DNA from: Chryseobacterium indologenes
Lineage (GTDB): Bacteria > Bacteroidota > Bacteroidia > Flavobacteriales > Weeksellaceae
NCBI RefSeq assembly: GCF_002025665.1
Contig: NZ_CP018786.1
Span: 806,001-870,000, forward strand
DNA: 64,000 nucleotides
Reading direction: 5' to 3'
Part shown: positions 45,913 to 55,652 of the stretch, piece by piece
Position numbering within the stretch: the stretch's first letter is position 1
Layout of the letters: every line of letters begins with the position of its first letter
Made by a program: the position numbers and the translations under genes
Notes under the pieces: model-generated
What the model saw: only the letters and a program-made list of their open reading frames with translations
What the model was told of the DNA's origin: nothing
The model's database searches: none

Positions 45913-48762
45913 ATGAGAAGAAAAGTGATACTAGTATCCTTATTGTCCATGATGGCACAAAAGGGATATTCTCAGCAAAGTGTCGGAGATGTTGTAACAA
46001 CTCCTGTTGCGTCACCGTCCATGGCAGCCATGTCCCGTTATTCCGATGTACCCATGTCATTATCCTCAGGGCTTCCTGAAATCGGCCTTCCTCTTCTGAA
46101 TGCACCGCTTTCAGATGATACGGCATGGCCAATGGGATTAGGTTATAATACAGAAAGTATTTATCAGTCCGGTACAGCGAGTGATGTGGGAGCAGGCTGG
46201 TCATTCTTTGGAGCTGCCGTCATCTATAAAAAGATTATTAACGGACTGGATGAATGCTATGATAATGCAAGTTCTGCCAATTATCTGAAAAATGAATTTG
46301 ATGATATCTACTACTATAATCTTCCGGGATTATCCGGAAAGTTCACTATAAAAAGGGATATCGTAAATAATACGTTTACCCTGATTAATCTTACCCCTAA
46401 CCATGTCAAAATTGATTATGTAAGGAACAGTAATACAGCAACTTTTAAAGCAGATAGTTTTACCATTACCGCAGATAACGGATACCAATATATTTTTACA
46501 GATTTTGATGCGGCCAGATATAGCTGTGGAGAGTTTTTTATGGGAAATGAATACAAAACAGCATATTACCTTACCCGTATTCTGAATCCTATCGGAGTAG
46601 AAACAGCGGCGGTAACCTATGATAAAAAAACAAAATACAAAGGAACCAATAATCAATACTTAATCTTCCAGCAGAATAAAATCAAAAGCATTACCAGCCG
46701 CAAAGGGCAGGTAGCATTTGACTATGTATATGATGAAACGCTGGAAAACAAAGATGCCAATGCAGAGGCTACTAGTGATCCCTATAGTTTACAGAAAATA
46801 TACATGAAAAACCCTGCCGGAGAAACATTGTATTCTTATGCATTTAATTATACCATGCTTTCTGTAGGAACTGCTGCTGCACAGAAGAAAAGGATACTGA
46901 ATTCTGTTATTAAAAATGATAAAAATGGCACTCCTATAGAAAAAAATACTTTTGTGTACACCTATCCTTCAGGGGATGGAGCATTAAAAAAAATGATATC
47001 TCCTACGGGAGGTGTAGCTGAATACAACTATGAACCCGGAGAACTGTATTTTAATTTTAATGATCCTGCATTTCTTGCCGGTCTTGTAGGAACCAGTGAG
47101 ATATCTTATCCCAATATTCAGTATTTTTCTGCTATTAACAGTGGTACGATTAATACCACACAATCTCTGGTTTATAACTTCAATATCCCGGGAAATCAAC
47201 AGGTAAAGAAAAACTTCCGATTTGTCCTCAATATTACAGATTATGAACGTCCCGATCCTCCACCACCACCATTCCCACCTAAAGAACATAATCTAAAGAT
47301 TACCTTAAAAAGAGGAACTGAAGTTATTATTCCCACTTTTACCGTTACTTATGATCTATATAACCAAATATATAATCTGAATGCTTATCCGGGAGATTAT
47401 ACTCTGGAAATCGTGCGTACTGGAGAAGCAAAAGCCAATGGAACTTTCAGCAGTTCGGAAGTAAAGGTATACCCGGGACCTTTCAGAAATGCAAAACCAG
47501 TAGGACATTCGAGGATTAAAAATATTAAGTATTATAAAGATATCAATGACACAGCTCCACAGAGAACTGTAAATTATACCTATGATTCTTTTGATCTGCC
47601 TGACAGTGCAAGCGGATATTTATTTGAAAATGAGAAAGACAGTGAAGAAGATATGGGGACTACGTATACCCTATATAAAAATGTAAAAGTTTCAGAAGCA
47701 GGTAAGGGGTCTGTACGTTATTCATTCAAAAATCCGGATGATTATCCGAAGCAGCAAACCGTAGGAGGATCATCTCCTGAATATTTCTGGCCTTATTACA
47801 ATATCACCAAAGGAGGACTGCTTTCCAAAAAAGAAAATTATGATGATCAGAATACCCTTCTGACCACAGAATTGTATGATTATGAACTGGATAATTTTTC
47901 AGATAACGAATATAGCTTTGTAGCAGGTTCCAAAATGACTTCAAAACCCGCCTACATAAAGAAAAGCATCAATACCAATAAGGCGTTCTACCCGGGAGGA
48001 AGATTTTTGGAAAGTAAATCTGAAACTACAGTCAGCAGTTCTAACTTAAAACCCGTCTATACAAAGATGACTACAGATGGTGATATTGCTGAAAAGACTT
48101 ATACGTATCCGATAGGACTGTCTGCTTACCAGAAACTTGAAAATGCCTACATGACAGGGGTTCCTGTGATTACAGAAGAAAAGAAAAACGGGAAAATATT
48201 GTCCAGAGGAGAAACATTATACAGTAATCCTTCTCTTCTGATGCCTACCTCTGTATTGGCAACCAATATTGCAGACGGTTCTAAGAAGGAAACCGGAACA
48301 TTTGATTTGTATGATGATAAAGGAAATCTTCAGCAGATAACATCCGCTGTGGGAATTTCCACGACCTTCATTTATGGATATAATAAAACACAACTCATTG
48401 CCAAAATAGACAGAGCCAAGTTATCAGACATCCCGCAGTCTGCTATCACGGCTATTGTAAATGCTTCCAATGACGATTATATCCAGCCTCAGGGAATAAC
48501 TCCACAACAGTCAGAACAAAATCTCATTAATGCCCTTGATACGTTCAGGCAAAATCCGGCATTGGCAAATTATGTTGTTACCACCTATACCTATGATCCT
48601 TTAGTAGGGATGACCAGTACAACTCCACCATCAGGTTTCAGGGAAGTGTATGAATACGATGATGCAGGAAGACTGAAGAAGGCAAAAAAAATGGAAAAAG
48701 ATGCAGGAGGAAATATCTCGTATAAAACTGTAAAAGAATATCAGTATCACAACAAACAATAA
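45913..48762 (+). CDS. RHS/YD-repeat-like secreted protein, partner of the toxin gene (949 aa)
   Basis: This large exported protein has a signal peptide (MRRKVILVSLLSMMAQKGYS) and a beta-rich N-terminal region (AAMSRYSDVPMSLSSGLPEI). It has scattered YD-type repeats, for example FIYGYNKTQL, TYTYDPLVGMTSTTPPSGFR and EVYEYDDAGRLKKAKKMEKD at the C-terminus. It lacks the RHS core and toxin tip, so it is probably a shell or assembly partner rather than an effector. Gene spacing (4 bases upstream, 10 downstream) shows one operon. Comparable pairs precede DUF6443 RHS proteins in other Flavobacteriia, as I recall. A separate role is not established. Confidence 0.75.
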   Translation: MRRKVILVSLLSMMAQKGYSQQSVGDVVTTPVASPSMAAMSRYSDVPMSLSSGLPEIGLPLLNAPLSDDTAWPMGLGYNTESIYQSGTASDVGAGWSFFGAAVIYKKIINGLDECYDNASSANYLKNEFDDIYYYNLPGLSGKFTIKRDIVNNTFTLINLTPNHVKIDYVRNSNTATFKADSFTITADNGYQYIFTDFDAARYSCGEFFMGNEYKTAYYLTRILNPIGVETAAVTYDKKTKYKGTNNQYLIFQQNKIKSITSRKGQVAFDYVYDETLENKDANAEATSDPYSLQKIYMKNPAGETLYSYAFNYTMLSVGTAAAQKKRILNSVIKNDKNGTPIEKNTFVYTYPSGDGALKKMISPTGGVAEYNYEPGELYFNFNDPAFLAGLVGTSEISYPNIQYFSAINSGTINTTQSLVYNFNIPGNQQVKKNFRFVLNITDYERPDPPPPPFPPKEHNLKITLKRGTEVIIPTFTVTYDLYNQIYNLNAYPGDYTLEIVRTGEAKANGTFSSSEVKVYPGPFRNAKPVGHSRIKNIKYYKDINDTAPQRTVNYTYDSFDLPDSASGYLFENEKDSEEDMGTTYTLYKNVKVSEAGKGSVRYSFKNPDDYPKQQTVGGSSPEYFWPYYNITKGGLLSKKENYDDQNTLLTTELYDYELDNFSDNEYSFVAGSKMTSKPAYIKKSINTNKAFYPGGRFLESKSETTVSSSNLKPVYTKMTTDGDIAEKTYTYPIGLSAYQKLENAYMTGVPVITEEKKNGKILSRGETLYSNPSLLMPTSVLATNIADGSKKETGTFDLYDDKGNLQQITSAVGISTTFIYGYNKTQLIAKIDRAKLSDIPQSAITAIVNASNDDYIQPQGITPQQSEQNLINALDTFRQNPALANYVVTTYTYDPLVGMTSTTPPSGFREVYEYDDAGRLKKAKKMEKDAGGNISYKTVKEYQYHNKQ

Positions 48763-48772
48763 GCACCATACC

Positions 48773-51700
48773 ATGAAAAATTTTTTAAATATACTCAGTC
48801 TGTTGTTTGTGACATTCAGCTTTGCGCAGACCAACCTAACGGCTTCTGAAAATTATATTTACAGCAAAACATGTCTGAATAACGATTGTACCAAAACTTC
48901 AGAAAACGTACAGTATTTTGACAGCTGGGGAAGGCCGGTACAGGGCGTAGCCATTAAAGCTTCTCCTTTGGGAAATGATGTGGTAAGCCACATAGAATAT
49001 GATAACTATGGAAGACAGGTAAAAGATTATCTTCCGGTACCACAGACAGGAACACAAAACGGAGCGTTTTACCCCTCTCCGCTTGCCAATGCCTCCTCTT
49101 TATACGGTAATGAAAAGATCTATTCTGAGAAACTCGTGGAAAACTCTCCGTTGCAAAGAATACAACAGCAGATTCCTTTAGGAAATGCCTGGAGTAATAA
49201 TCCTATCATGTTTTCTTATGATGCTAACAAAGATGGTGAGGTCACAAAATATACTGTGACAACCACATGGGTAGAAGGAAGAACAAACAGTATTCTTTCC
49301 AACAATGGAAACTACGCTGTTAATACTTTAGCCAAAAACATGGTAACCGATGAAGACGGCAATGTTACCATAGAGTTTACCAACAAACAGGGACAAATGA
49401 TTCTTGCCAGAAAAATGCTCAGCGCTACCGAAAAGGCGGATACTTATTATGTGTATAATGAATTCAACCAATTGGCATATACTCTTCCGCCGTTGGCTTC
49501 TGTTTCCGGTGCGGTTTCTGCATCCACCCTGGATAATCTTTGTTACCAATACCGTTATGACGGATGGAACAGACTGGTAGAAAAGAAACTACCGGGGAAA
49601 GGCTGGGAATACTTGGTGTATAACAAAGCTGATCAGATTATTCTGACTCAGGATGCAGCGCTTAAAGGAAAAGGGCAATGGTTTTTTACCAAATATGACC
49701 AGTTTGGAAGAATTATTTATACAGGAATTACAAATAATACAGCAAGCAGGGTAACGATACAAAACAGTGCCAATATCAATACTGTTTTATATGAAACCAG
49801 GGTTGCAACAGCAGGACTGACCTTAAATGGCATGGCTGTTTATTATACTAAACTTGCCACACCTACCACTGTCAGTCAGGTGCTAAGTGTTAATTATTAT
49901 GATACTTATCCTGCTGGAACTCCTGCAGCACCCACTCAGGTAATGGGGCAGGATATTCTTTCTCAGGATGCCCAAAACAGTGTGATCAGTACGAAAACCC
50001 TGCCTACAGCTGCTTATGTAAGGAATATTGAAGATAATGGCTGGACAAAGAACTATATCTGGTATGATACCAAAGGAAGAGCAGTTGGATCGCACACGAT
50101 TAATCATTTGGGAGGATATACCAAAACTGAGTCTGAAATCGATTTTTCAGGACTTATTAAACAAACCAAAGCTTACCATAAAAGGCTGACTGGTGATCCT
50201 GAAAAGACCATTACCCAAAATTATGAGTACGACAGCCAGGGCAGACTGCTGGTACACAAGCATCAGATTGATAATAATACCGTAGAGATCCTTGCGCAAA
50301 ACACCTATAACGAGCTTTCTCAGCTTTTAAATAAAAAAGTGGGCGGAACCCAGATATCCCAGCCTCTTCAGACGATTGACTACCAGTATAATATCCGAGG
50401 GTGGATGACTCAGATCAATGATCCTGCTAATCTTGGGAATGATCTTTTTGGATATAAGATGAACTATAACCAGGTAGAAGGGCTGGAAACTCCTAATCCT
50501 GATTATCCTAATTTGAAGGTGAAGCCAAGGTTTAACGGAAACATTGCCGAAATATCCTGGAAGACTCTGACAGAAGAAAATGAGCCTCTGAAAAGATACA
50601 GCTATTCTTACGATGCCTTAAACAGACTTTCTGCAGGCTTTTACCAAAAGGCAGGGAAAGAAACGGCGAAAGAGTATTTTGAAAGTATGGAATACGATCT
50701 GAACGGAAATATCACGAGACTGAAAAGATCCGGAGAACTGGTCATTGGAAATACAACAGCTCTGGCCATAGATAATCTGAAGTACGATTACACAGGAAAT
50801 AAACTGATCAGGGTTACCGATGAGCAACAGAACCCATCAGGCTATCCTTATATGGCTAATCCCGGAACCATAGGCTATGATAATGACAACTCAGACGGAA
50901 ACGGAAATATGATCAGCAACCCTGATCAAGGTATTTCTGCTATCCAATATAATTATCTAAATTTACCGCAACAAATTACCCAAAACGCTAAAGTAACCCA
51001 ATATACCTACAGAGCGGATGGTGTAAAGGTAAAGAAGCTCTTTGGAGATATAGAAACGGATTATCTGGACGGGTTTCAGTATAAATCTACCTTCCAAATA
51101 GAATCATGGAATGGAGAAGGAATTTTCCAGCCTGATCCGAATGAGATCCCGGTTTTAAAACTAAGGATCATTCCCACAGCAGAAGGATATTACGATGTAC
51201 TGAATGAACGCTATGTCTATAACTATACAGATCATCTCGGAAATGTAAGACTTAGCTATACAGACACCAATAAGGACGGGATCATCCAGCCAAGAAGATA
51301 TTATACCTCCATTTGTACAGGAAAATTTTGTATTGATGATTGGAAGCCTGGTGAAATAGTAGAAGTGAATAATTATTATCCTTTCGGAATGATGCATAAT
51401 TATACCGCTACGACGCAGAATGCTTATCAATACAAGTACAACGGAAAGGAGCTTCAGGAAAGTGGAATGTATGATTATGGGGCAAGAATGTATATGCCTG
51501 ACCTTGGAAGATGGGGTGTAATAGATCCGCTGGCAGAAACATCCAGAAGATGGAGTACTTATGCCTATGCCTATAATAATCCTGTGATGTTTATTGATCC
51601 GGATGGAAGAGAAAATGTGTCTGCATTACATTGGAAATTTGATCAAAACAGTACTATCCTTGGAAGCAGTTGGTTTGGCAGTTCTTATGAAAGTGCAGGA

Positions 51701-52462
51701 TTTGGTAATAATTTCAAAACCATGTGGAATGGTGGAGATCATGGTGGAAGTTCTCGAGCTATGCAGGGGCCTAAACCTGGTTTTTGGAAAAGTATAGGTA
51801 ATGCCATTAGGTGGTTATTTGGTGGGAACAACAATAAAATTAAATTAGAAGTTGGTCCAGCAGAAAGAATACCAGAAGATTATAGTGCCAGCGGGAGCAG
51901 GTTATTTGGTTTAATACAAGGAGCCAATTATAATCATATGGCTGAATACCGCGCACGACGTGATAATCCTTTTTATAATGAAGGAGAATCTAGTCTGGAC
52001 AGGTCTTTTAGACTAATGAATAGTTCCCACATAGAAATAATGCAGGACTTCGGTGGTGGTGGTTATAATATGTTTGGAGGGTATGGTAGACTTGCAAAAG
52101 CAGCTAATGCAGTTGCGGCAGCAGAGGAGACGGGAAATGGAATATCTAAAATACTTTCTTCTATCGATGAATTTGATCCTCTTGTTACATTATACAGAGG
52201 AACTAGTGGATCTGAAGTTGGAAGTGAATTTTTGTTTTTAACAGATAATGTTGAATATGCAGCCAGTTATATTAAAAATGGAGGAACAATCAATCAATAC
52301 CAAATTAGTAGATCTGGGCTATACATTTTGGAACATACTCAAAGACTATCAATTAGTCCCGGACAGCATATGGGAATCTCAGGTACTTTTAATGAATATC
52401 TATTCACAGGGAAAGATTTGGTCGAAGCTTTAAATAAGCTAGGTATATCACATATTCCTTAA
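48773..52462 (+). CDS. DUF6443/RHS-repeat polymorphic toxin with C-terminal ART-like tip (1229 aa)
   Basis: The protein is exported (signal MKNFLNILSLLFVTFSFAQ). It starts with a DUF6443 region (YFDSWGRPVQGVAIKASPLG), continues with many YD repeats, and ends in the RHS-associated core from DHLGNVRLSYTDTNKDG (about residue 820) to DPDGR (about 942-946). The conserved part continues to NGGDHGG at 986-992. After that a unique tip of about 237 residues begins. The tip has LYRGTSGSEVGSEFLFLTD, AASYIKNGG and YQIS, reminiscent of the R-S-E layout of ADP-ribosyltransferase toxins, but the third catalytic residue is not identified with confidence. A candidate immunity gene follows at 52479. RHS proteins encase their toxin tip in a beta-barrel shell. 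Confidence 0.85.
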   Translation: MKNFLNILSLLFVTFSFAQTNLTASENYIYSKTCLNNDCTKTSENVQYFDSWGRPVQGVAIKASPLGNDVVSHIEYDNYGRQVKDYLPVPQTGTQNGAFYPSPLANASSLYGNEKIYSEKLVENSPLQRIQQQIPLGNAWSNNPIMFSYDANKDGEVTKYTVTTTWVEGRTNSILSNNGNYAVNTLAKNMVTDEDGNVTIEFTNKQGQMILARKMLSATEKADTYYVYNEFNQLAYTLPPLASVSGAVSASTLDNLCYQYRYDGWNRLVEKKLPGKGWEYLVYNKADQIILTQDAALKGKGQWFFTKYDQFGRIIYTGITNNTASRVTIQNSANINTVLYETRVATAGLTLNGMAVYYTKLATPTTVSQVLSVNYYDTYPAGTPAAPTQVMGQDILSQDAQNSVISTKTLPTAAYVRNIEDNGWTKNYIWYDTKGRAVGSHTINHLGGYTKTESEIDFSGLIKQTKAYHKRLTGDPEKTITQNYEYDSQGRLLVHKHQIDNNTVEILAQNTYNELSQLLNKKVGGTQISQPLQTIDYQYNIRGWMTQINDPANLGNDLFGYKMNYNQVEGLETPNPDYPNLKVKPRFNGNIAEISWKTLTEENEPLKRYSYSYDALNRLSAGFYQKAGKETAKEYFESMEYDLNGNITRLKRSGELVIGNTTALAIDNLKYDYTGNKLIRVTDEQQNPSGYPYMANPGTIGYDNDNSDGNGNMISNPDQGISAIQYNYLNLPQQITQNAKVTQYTYRADGVKVKKLFGDIETDYLDGFQYKSTFQIESWNGEGIFQPDPNEIPVLKLRIIPTAEGYYDVLNERYVYNYTDHLGNVRLSYTDTNKDGIIQPRRYYTSICTGKFCIDDWKPGEIVEVNNYYPFGMMHNYTATTQNAYQYKYNGKELQESGMYDYGARMYMPDLGRWGVIDPLAETSRRWSTYAYAYNNPVMFIDPDGRENVSALHWKFDQNSTILGSSWFGSSYESAGFGNNFKTMWNGGDHGGSSRAMQGPKPGFWKSIGNAIRWLFGGNNNKIKLEVGPAERIPEDYSASGSRLFGLIQGANYNHMAEYRARRDNPFYNEGESSLDRSFRLMNSSHIEIMQDFGGGGYNMFGGYGRLAKAANAVAAAEETGNGISKILSSIDEFDPLVTLYRGTSGSEVGSEFLFLTDNVEYAASYIKNGGTINQYQISRSGLYILEHTQRLSISPGQHMGISGTFNEYLFTGKDLVEALNKLGISHIP
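50944..51748 (+). repeat. Duplicated RHS core segment, copy A (within the full-length gene)
   Basis: These 805 bases have a counterpart at 53628-54432, collinear without length change (constant offset 2684). The match runs from CCAATATAATTATC to the NGGDHGG codons. Differences are scattered point substitutions. Confidence 0.9.
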
Positions 52463-52478
52463 AGATAAAATAAATAAA

Positions 52479-52766
52479 ATGGAAAATAAAAATTTTTGTT
52501 GTGAGAGATTAAGTTTTTTTAATAGACCACAAAATAAAGCAAGTCTCAATTTTAGAATTGTAAAATACATTGGTGATTTTAGAAAAAAAATGCTTTTACT
52601 AGATCCTAAAGCCGACGAAAAAGGATTTGTCATTACTTCAGGTTATGAAATAAGTGTAAATGATGAAAAGACTATGAGAATGGTCGTAAATTACTGCCCC
52701 TTTTGTGGTCAAAAACTGAGTGATTTTTATAAATCTGATGATTATGTACAAGAAATCATTGGGTAA
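52479..52766 (+). CDS. Candidate immunity protein for the ART-like tip (95 aa)
   Basis: I do not recognise a family. This is a soluble protein without signal peptide. It opens MENKNFCCERLSFFNRPQN and has a C-terminal CPFCGQKL, which looks like half of a zinc-ribbon, matching the upstream CC. It starts 17 bases after the stop of the RHS toxin gene in the same orientation, the usual place for a polymorphic-toxin immunity gene. A cytoplasmic immunity protein would fit an ADP-ribosyltransferase acting inside cells. The immunity role is inference from position only. Confidence 0.55.
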   Translation: MENKNFCCERLSFFNRPQNKASLNFRIVKYIGDFRKKMLLLDPKADEKGFVITSGYEISVNDEKTMRMVVNYCPFCGQKLSDFYKSDDYVQEIIG

Positions 52767-52790
52767 AAATTGATAATGCTTTCCCCCGCT

Positions 52791-52813
52791 GGCGCGAGCG
52801 TCCCGCTCGTGCC
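52791..52813. repeat. GC-rich palindrome at cassette end, copy 1
   Basis: GGCGCGAGCG, TCC, CGCTCGTGCC form a 10-bp stem with one G-T pair, preceded by CCCCCGCT. Related elements occur before the terminators near 53524, 57453 and 58716. Confidence 0.8.
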
Positions 52814-52824
52814 CACAAATAAAC

Positions 52825-52850
52825 AAAACCACTGCACAGCAGTGGTTTTT
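52825..52850. terminator. Terminator after the first toxin/immunity cassette
   Basis: AAAACCACTGC, loop ACA, GCAGTGGTTTTT. The A-run on one side and T-run on the other allow it to serve both the immunity gene and the convergent HTH gene. Confidence 0.8.
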
Positions 52851-52884
52851 CGTTTTATTAAAAGTGTATTTTTTATAAGCTCTA

Positions 52885-53289
52885 TTATTTATCAAGCAGC
52901 TTTTCCAGTCTGCTCATCATTTCATCCTTTTCCTTCAGCATACGCTCATACAAAGCTATTTTTTCTTCGTGAAGCTGAACAATTTTATCAATAGGATTGA
53001 TATTTTGGACTTCAATTCTATTATTAAACATTGCATTATCTGAAAAAGTACAAGAAATTAAATTCACAGCTTGCTCCTCATCAAAATTCTGAAAAGCTTC
53101 TACAGGAATTTTCAGTACTTCGGATATTTTTTCCAGCAGCTGGTTTTCAATGGTTTCTTTTTGTTCAAGTAAAGAGATCTTTTTTTGGTTCCAGTCTTCA
53201 CCTAAGTCCAGCGCCAGTGCTTCCTGCTTGATGCCCAGCATTTCTCTGAAACGTTTTACATTTCTTCCCTGATGTATTTTGTAGTCCAT
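52885..53289 (-). CDS. XRE-type helix-turn-helix protein, copy 1 (134 aa)
   Basis: This is a small DNA-binding protein with an N-terminal HTH (GRNVKRFREMLGIKQEALAL, then EDWNQKKISLLEQKE). A helical region with LLEKISEVLKIPVEAFQNFD follows, then a variable segment and a coiled-coil tail (LHEEKIALYERMLKEKDEMM). It is nearly identical to the gene at 58815-59225 in the HTH and tail, but differs in the variable middle (about residues 73-100). It is encoded opposite to the RHS cassettes, between the first toxin/immunity pair and the orphan cassettes. It may regulate the array or belong to the repeat unit that was duplicated. Its -7 box lies at 53313-53320. Confidence 0.85.
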   Translation of the reverse strand: MDYKIHQGRNVKRFREMLGIKQEALALDLGEDWNQKKISLLEQKETIENQLLEKISEVLKIPVEAFQNFDEEQAVNLISCTFSDNAMFNNRIEVQNINPIDKIVQLHEEKIALYERMLKEKDEMMSRLEKLLDK

Positions 53290-53312
53290 TCTTTAATCAA
53301 TTTGTGAAGATT

Positions 53313-53320
53313 CAAAGATA
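53313..53320 (-). promoter_or_regulatory. -7 promoter box of HTH gene copy 1
   Basis: The minus strand reads TATCTTTG, matching TAnnTTTG, 24 nt before the ATG. It is conserved in the second copy. Confidence 0.6.
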
Positions 53321-53385
53321 ATACATTCTGTAAAGTAAAGGTTAAAAAATGTCCGGTAAAATATTCCGGCCATACGTAGTAAAGT

Positions 53386-53461
53386 GTCGGCAACTGGTTT
53401 ATAAACGGTTTCCAGCCACTCATAGAGTTTCTCTAACCATTATCCTAAGTGTCTATACCAC
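53386..53461. repeat. Short array of degenerate 21-23-bp repeats
   Basis: About three to four units (for example AAGTGTCGGCAACTGGTTTATAA-type, then ACGGTTTCCAGCCACTC) match the start of the long array at 59317-59840. The copy here is cut short by the 22-bp inverted repeat at 53462. Confidence 0.6.
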
Positions 53462-53514
53462 CTTCATTAAGTGAGTAAAGGCACTTCAGAGCTGCCTTTA
53501 CTCACTTAATGAAG
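53462..53514. repeat. Perfect 22-bp inverted repeat (long hairpin)
   Basis: Arms 53462-53483 (CTTCATTAAGTGAGTAAAGG...) and 53493-53514 are exact reverse complements around the 9-nt loop CTTCAGAGC. No T-run follows, so a simple terminator is unlikely. Confidence 0.9.
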
Positions 53515-53564
53515 CCTCTCCGCCCGCTGGCACAAGGGTTTCGCTCATATTCGTGAGTAAAACA

Positions 53565-53592
53565 AAAAGCCACTGTTTTTGCAGTGGCTTTT
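53565..53592 (+). terminator. Terminator-like hairpin before orphan cassette 2
   Basis: AAAAGCCACTG, loop TTTTTG, CAGTGGCTTTT. It is preceded by a degenerate CCCGCTGGCACAAGGG element at 53523 and resembles the hairpin at 57493-57520. Confidence 0.75.
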
Positions 53593-53627
53593 ATATGTAT
53601 AACTGGTTAATAATTATATTTCTCCAC

Positions 53628-54432
53628 CCAATATAATTATCTAAATTTACCGTAACAAATTACCCAAAACGCTAAAGTAACCCAATATACCTACAGAGCG
53701 GATGGTGTAAAGGTAAAGAAGCTCTTTGGAGATATAGAAACAGATTATCTGGACGGTTTTCACTATAAATCTACCTTCCTCATAGAATCATGGAATGGAG
53801 AAGGATTTTTCCAGCCTGACCCTAATGAGATTCCGGTTTTGAAACTGAGAATTATTCCCACAGCAGAAGGATATTATGATGTACTGAATGAGCGCTATGT
53901 CTATAACTATACAGATCATCTCGGAAATGTAAGACTTAGCTATACAGACACCAATAAGGATGGGATCATCCAGCCAAGAAGATATAATGCTTCTATGTGT
54001 AGTGGTAAATTTTGTATTGATGACTGGAAACCGGGGGAAATTGTAGAGGTCAATAATTATTATCCTTTCGGGATGATGCATAACTATACAGCCACTACTC
54101 AGAATGCCTACCAGTACAAATACAATGGTAAGGAGCTTCAGGAAAGCGGAATGTATGATTATGGGGCAAGAATGTATATGCCGGACCTTGGACGATGGGG
54201 TGTAATAGATCCGCTGGCAGAAATATCCAGAAGATGGAGTAACTATGCTTATGCTTATAATAACCCTGTAATGTTTATAGACCCGGATGGAAGACAGAAC
54301 GTGTCTGCACTAAATTGGAAATTTGAGCAGAACAGTACTATCCTTGGAAATAGTTGGTTTGATGATTCTTATGTGAGTTCAGGCTTTGGAGGGAATTTCA
54401 AAACCATGTGGAATGGTGGAGATCATGGAGGT
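53628..54432 (+). repeat. Duplicated RHS core segment, copy B (in orphan cassette 2)
   Basis: Collinear with 50944-51748 at constant offset. A CAA codon at 50969 in copy A is TAA at 53653-53655 in copy B, stopping the frame near the start of the duplication. Confidence 0.9.
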
Positions 54433-55146
54433 TCGGGAAGTAGACCCTTCGTACAGACACAGGCGTTTGCAGATCTGATGGATGCATTTTATAATGGGGG
54501 AAGTGGCGGATTGGTTAATCAGAATGGTACTTTGAAATGGTGGACAGATTATGAGGATTCTGACCCAAATGTCACTGGAGTGGGACAATTTAACATGCTG
54601 AAATTAAGGCGTAAAAATTTTCCTTCAAATAAAGAAATAACTCCTTGGCAATTAGGTGTAGAGTGGCTTTCAGGAACAGGTCCAAAACATCGAGATTTTA
54701 CTAATGGAGACTTAATGACAGAAATGTTAAGACAACATAGTCATGTACAAGCCACTAGGGATATTATCCTATCTAAAATGGCTTTAAGTCAAAGTAGTTT
54801 AGAGGGGTCAAATTCTTATAAGCTAGGTGGTATAAAAGGAGTTGGGCTTTATCTTAAAGATTATTCAACGTTATTAACAGGCGGGTTAACAGGGAATTTA
54901 GCAGTAACATATTTAGGATCTTATAACTTAGAATACACGGCAGCAGCATATAATAAGAGTGTAGTTGTTTCATTTCATGTTGAAAATTCTTCTACAATGC
55001 AATCTGCGTCCCGCCCTCCTGTGCTTGGCTATCTTCCAATTTGGCAACAGACAGCGGGGAAACTTATTAATGAAAAATTTAAAACAGGTTGGGGGTCTAA
55101 AACTACTCAATCATTTCACTGGACAGAAGTATTATATCTAAAATGA
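53656..55146 (+). pseudogene. Orphan RHS C-terminal cassette 2 (5'-truncated, distinct tip)
   Basis: This is a displaced copy of the RHS 3' end with no signal peptide, no upstream RHS shell and no ATG start. An in-frame TAA at 53653 interrupts the earlier homology, and the first usable start is a TTG at 53839. The frame is then open for 435 codons. The core runs from LRIIPTAEGYYDVLNERYVY through DHLGN to DPDGR and NGGDHGG (54412-54432). The tip of about 236 residues is unlike that of the full-length gene: WTDYEDSDPNVTGVGQF, EWLSGTGPKHRDFTNGDLMT, LRQHSHVQATRDIILSKM and a glycine-rich hydrophobic part. The intact tip and the overlapping candidate immunity gene suggest a silent cassette that could be recombined onto the main gene. 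The toxin family is not recognised. Confidence 0.8.
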
Positions 55147-55583
55147 AAACAAAATTAAAATATTTATTAATTACACTATTAACAATTATGTTATATAGTT
55201 GTGGTGAAACTAAGCCAAAACAATCAGATTTTATAGGAACTTGGAAGTCATCTGATAATGCATATATCAAATTAAATAAAAATGGAACTTGTATTTTGAA
55301 AGGGGTCGATCATTATAAAATCAGTAGTTTTCCAAAAAATAAAAATAGAGAATTAAATGATGAAGGAACTTGGCAGTTTACAGAAAATGTAGAAAGTGGT
55401 ATTCTTGATAATATAGACAATGGAATTACTATGAAATATAATCTACCCGAGGGAACAAAAGGGGAAATTTTATTTTATATCTCAGGGCAAGGTATCAATG
55501 GAAATAACCCACCTTGGAATATTTTTATATGGGAAGGTGATCCTGATGAAATGCTAAAATACGAGTTTGAAAAAAATAATTAA
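55143..55583 (+). CDS. Lipoprotein, candidate immunity protein of orphan cassette 2 (146 aa)
   Basis: The ATG overlaps the stop of the cassette 2 frame (ATGA), which implies translational coupling. The protein has a lipoprotein signal (LLITLLTIMLYSCGETK) and a lipocalin-like small domain (FIGTWKSSDNAYIKLNKNGT, DEGTWQFTENVE, ILFYISGQG). DUF-type lipoproteins with a GTW opening are common in Bacteroidetes. Placement in the membrane would protect against a toxin acting in the periplasm or on the envelope. The immunity role is inferred from position and coupling. Base composition is more AT-rich than the neighbouring core genes. Confidence 0.65.
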   Translation: MKTKLKYLLITLLTIMLYSCGETKPKQSDFIGTWKSSDNAYIKLNKNGTCILKGVDHYKISSFPKNKNRELNDEGTWQFTENVESGILDNIDNGITMKYNLPEGTKGEILFYISGQGINGNNPPWNIFIWEGDPDEMLKYEFEKNN

Positions 55584-55652
55584 ATACATAAGCAACAAAC
55601 TGCAAGCTAGTGTTAGCGTTCATATCAGGTGTTTCAGATGTGTTGGTAAAAA

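Larger units (their letters stand above)
52775..53406. repeat. Duplicated HTH module, copy 1 (palindrome, terminator, HTH gene and leader)
   Basis: The region from the GC-rich palindrome through the HTH gene and its upstream leader (to the AACTGGTTTATAAACGG stretch) matches 58709-59345 almost base for base. The exceptions are the variable middle of the HTH gene and scattered changes. Confidence 0.85.

Noticed and set aside
45845..46204. Minus-strand protein of 119 codons
   Set aside because: It overlaps the end of the T9SS protein and the start of the RHS partner, both with strong coding evidence.
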